Assembly: GCA_034190875.2 (NCBI GenBank)
Contig: CM067354.1
Span: 72,873,351 to 72,937,350, forward strand
Reading direction: 5' to 3'
DNA from: Urechis unicinctus
Lineage: Eukaryota; Annelida; Polychaeta; Xenopneusta; Urechidae
DNA length: 64,000 nucleotides
Shown here in pieces: positions 63,510 through 64,000 of the stretch. The notes beneath the pieces are model-generated. The model was not told the origin of the DNA and made no database searches. It was given only the letters and a program-made list of their open reading frames with translations. Position 1 is the stretch's first letter. Each line of letters starts with the position of its first letter. A program made the translations under genes and the position numbers.

Positions 63510-64000
63510 GACTGAACGTGAGGAGAGCATTACGAATAACGGCGCTTTACTCAATGGTAGAGTTGCTTGACATTGATAAATGATAGAGGTTATCAACGAC
63601 CTACTAACTAATATCTATCAGCTGTTGTAAAACTAAATGCACTTGACAATTCGGCTAACTTAAGATGTCCACATAAGCATTATCTTAACTTGCCTTCAAC
63701 TGAAGCACCATTCAATATACGTGTCTAATTTCTATCGGTTGTGGAAGAAAAATAGTGTATCAATATACGCGTCAAGTATGATGAAATACCGATAGCGGAT
63801 AGATTGACTTGATACTGTATCGAACGGATCAAGGCCTTACCTGAAAATGAGTCCAATACTGTTAGATCAATGAATCTGTCAGTGGAAGAGTCAATCTAGT
63901 ACTGCAGTAGATTTACAGACTGTAGTTGTGGCATTATAAGCGTGTTATGTGCCCCTTCAATGGATGGTACAATCTTTTGATTCGCTGTGCATTGAATACC
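63510..64000. other. Unique non-coding sequence
   Basis: Nothing recognised to the right of the old duplication. Confidence 0.4.

Overview
This is eukaryotic nuclear DNA, AT-rich and gene-poor. No open frame exceeds about 150 codons. There are no operons and no recognisable rRNA or tRNA genes. Long (TA)n and (GA)n tracts, minisatellites, a decayed non-LTR retrotransposon and stacked segmental duplications fill much of the window. Together with a fragment resembling the P2X7-receptor C-terminal cysteine domain and AAGGTCA-rich interspersed repeats, this suggests an invertebrate animal, perhaps a mollusc. The taxon is inference and no single-copy gene confirms it.

Layout. Positions 1-6070 are mostly unique non-coding sequence with three short tandem repeats: 29 bp x2, 53 bp x4 and 67 bp x7. 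Positions 6071-6364 hold the best protein-domain candidate, a P2X7-like zinc/cysteine domain fragment on the + strand, followed by a partial copy of its 3' half. Positions 6787-12493 are three head-to-tail copies of a 1.90-kb unit. Each unit joins about 1.3 kb of other sequence to a reverse-transcriptase fragment of a LINE on the - strand; in the third copy the LINE runs on to about 12850. A 40-bp minisatellite follows (13002-13391). Positions 13673-30032 are a recent direct duplication of about 8.4 kb: copy A 13673-22040, copy B 22041-30032. An exon-like - strand frame (17897-18259 and 26001-26360) is the most protein-like part of this duplication, but I do not recognise it.

The right part of A/B, together with 30033-37650, has an older diverged paralogue at about 56690-63509. 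The two versions differ by a 3.2-kb insertion (about 31986-35210) built of diverged repeats. One 267-bp segment of this old duplication stays almost identical in all three copies (20761, 28873, 57671) while its left flank has diverged strongly. Between the paralogues, 37680-56690 is mostly unique sequence with a large TA/GA satellite (39782-41183), a 95-bp repeat, a 43-bp minisatellite and a long (TA)n tract ending in a perfect 16-bp-arm palindrome.

The genes do not form a visible pathway. The main story is structural: at least three ages of duplication, with junctions readable to the base, and one island whose sequence conservation is unexplained. Most short open frames here are what chance gives, and I list only those with some reason to be read as exons.
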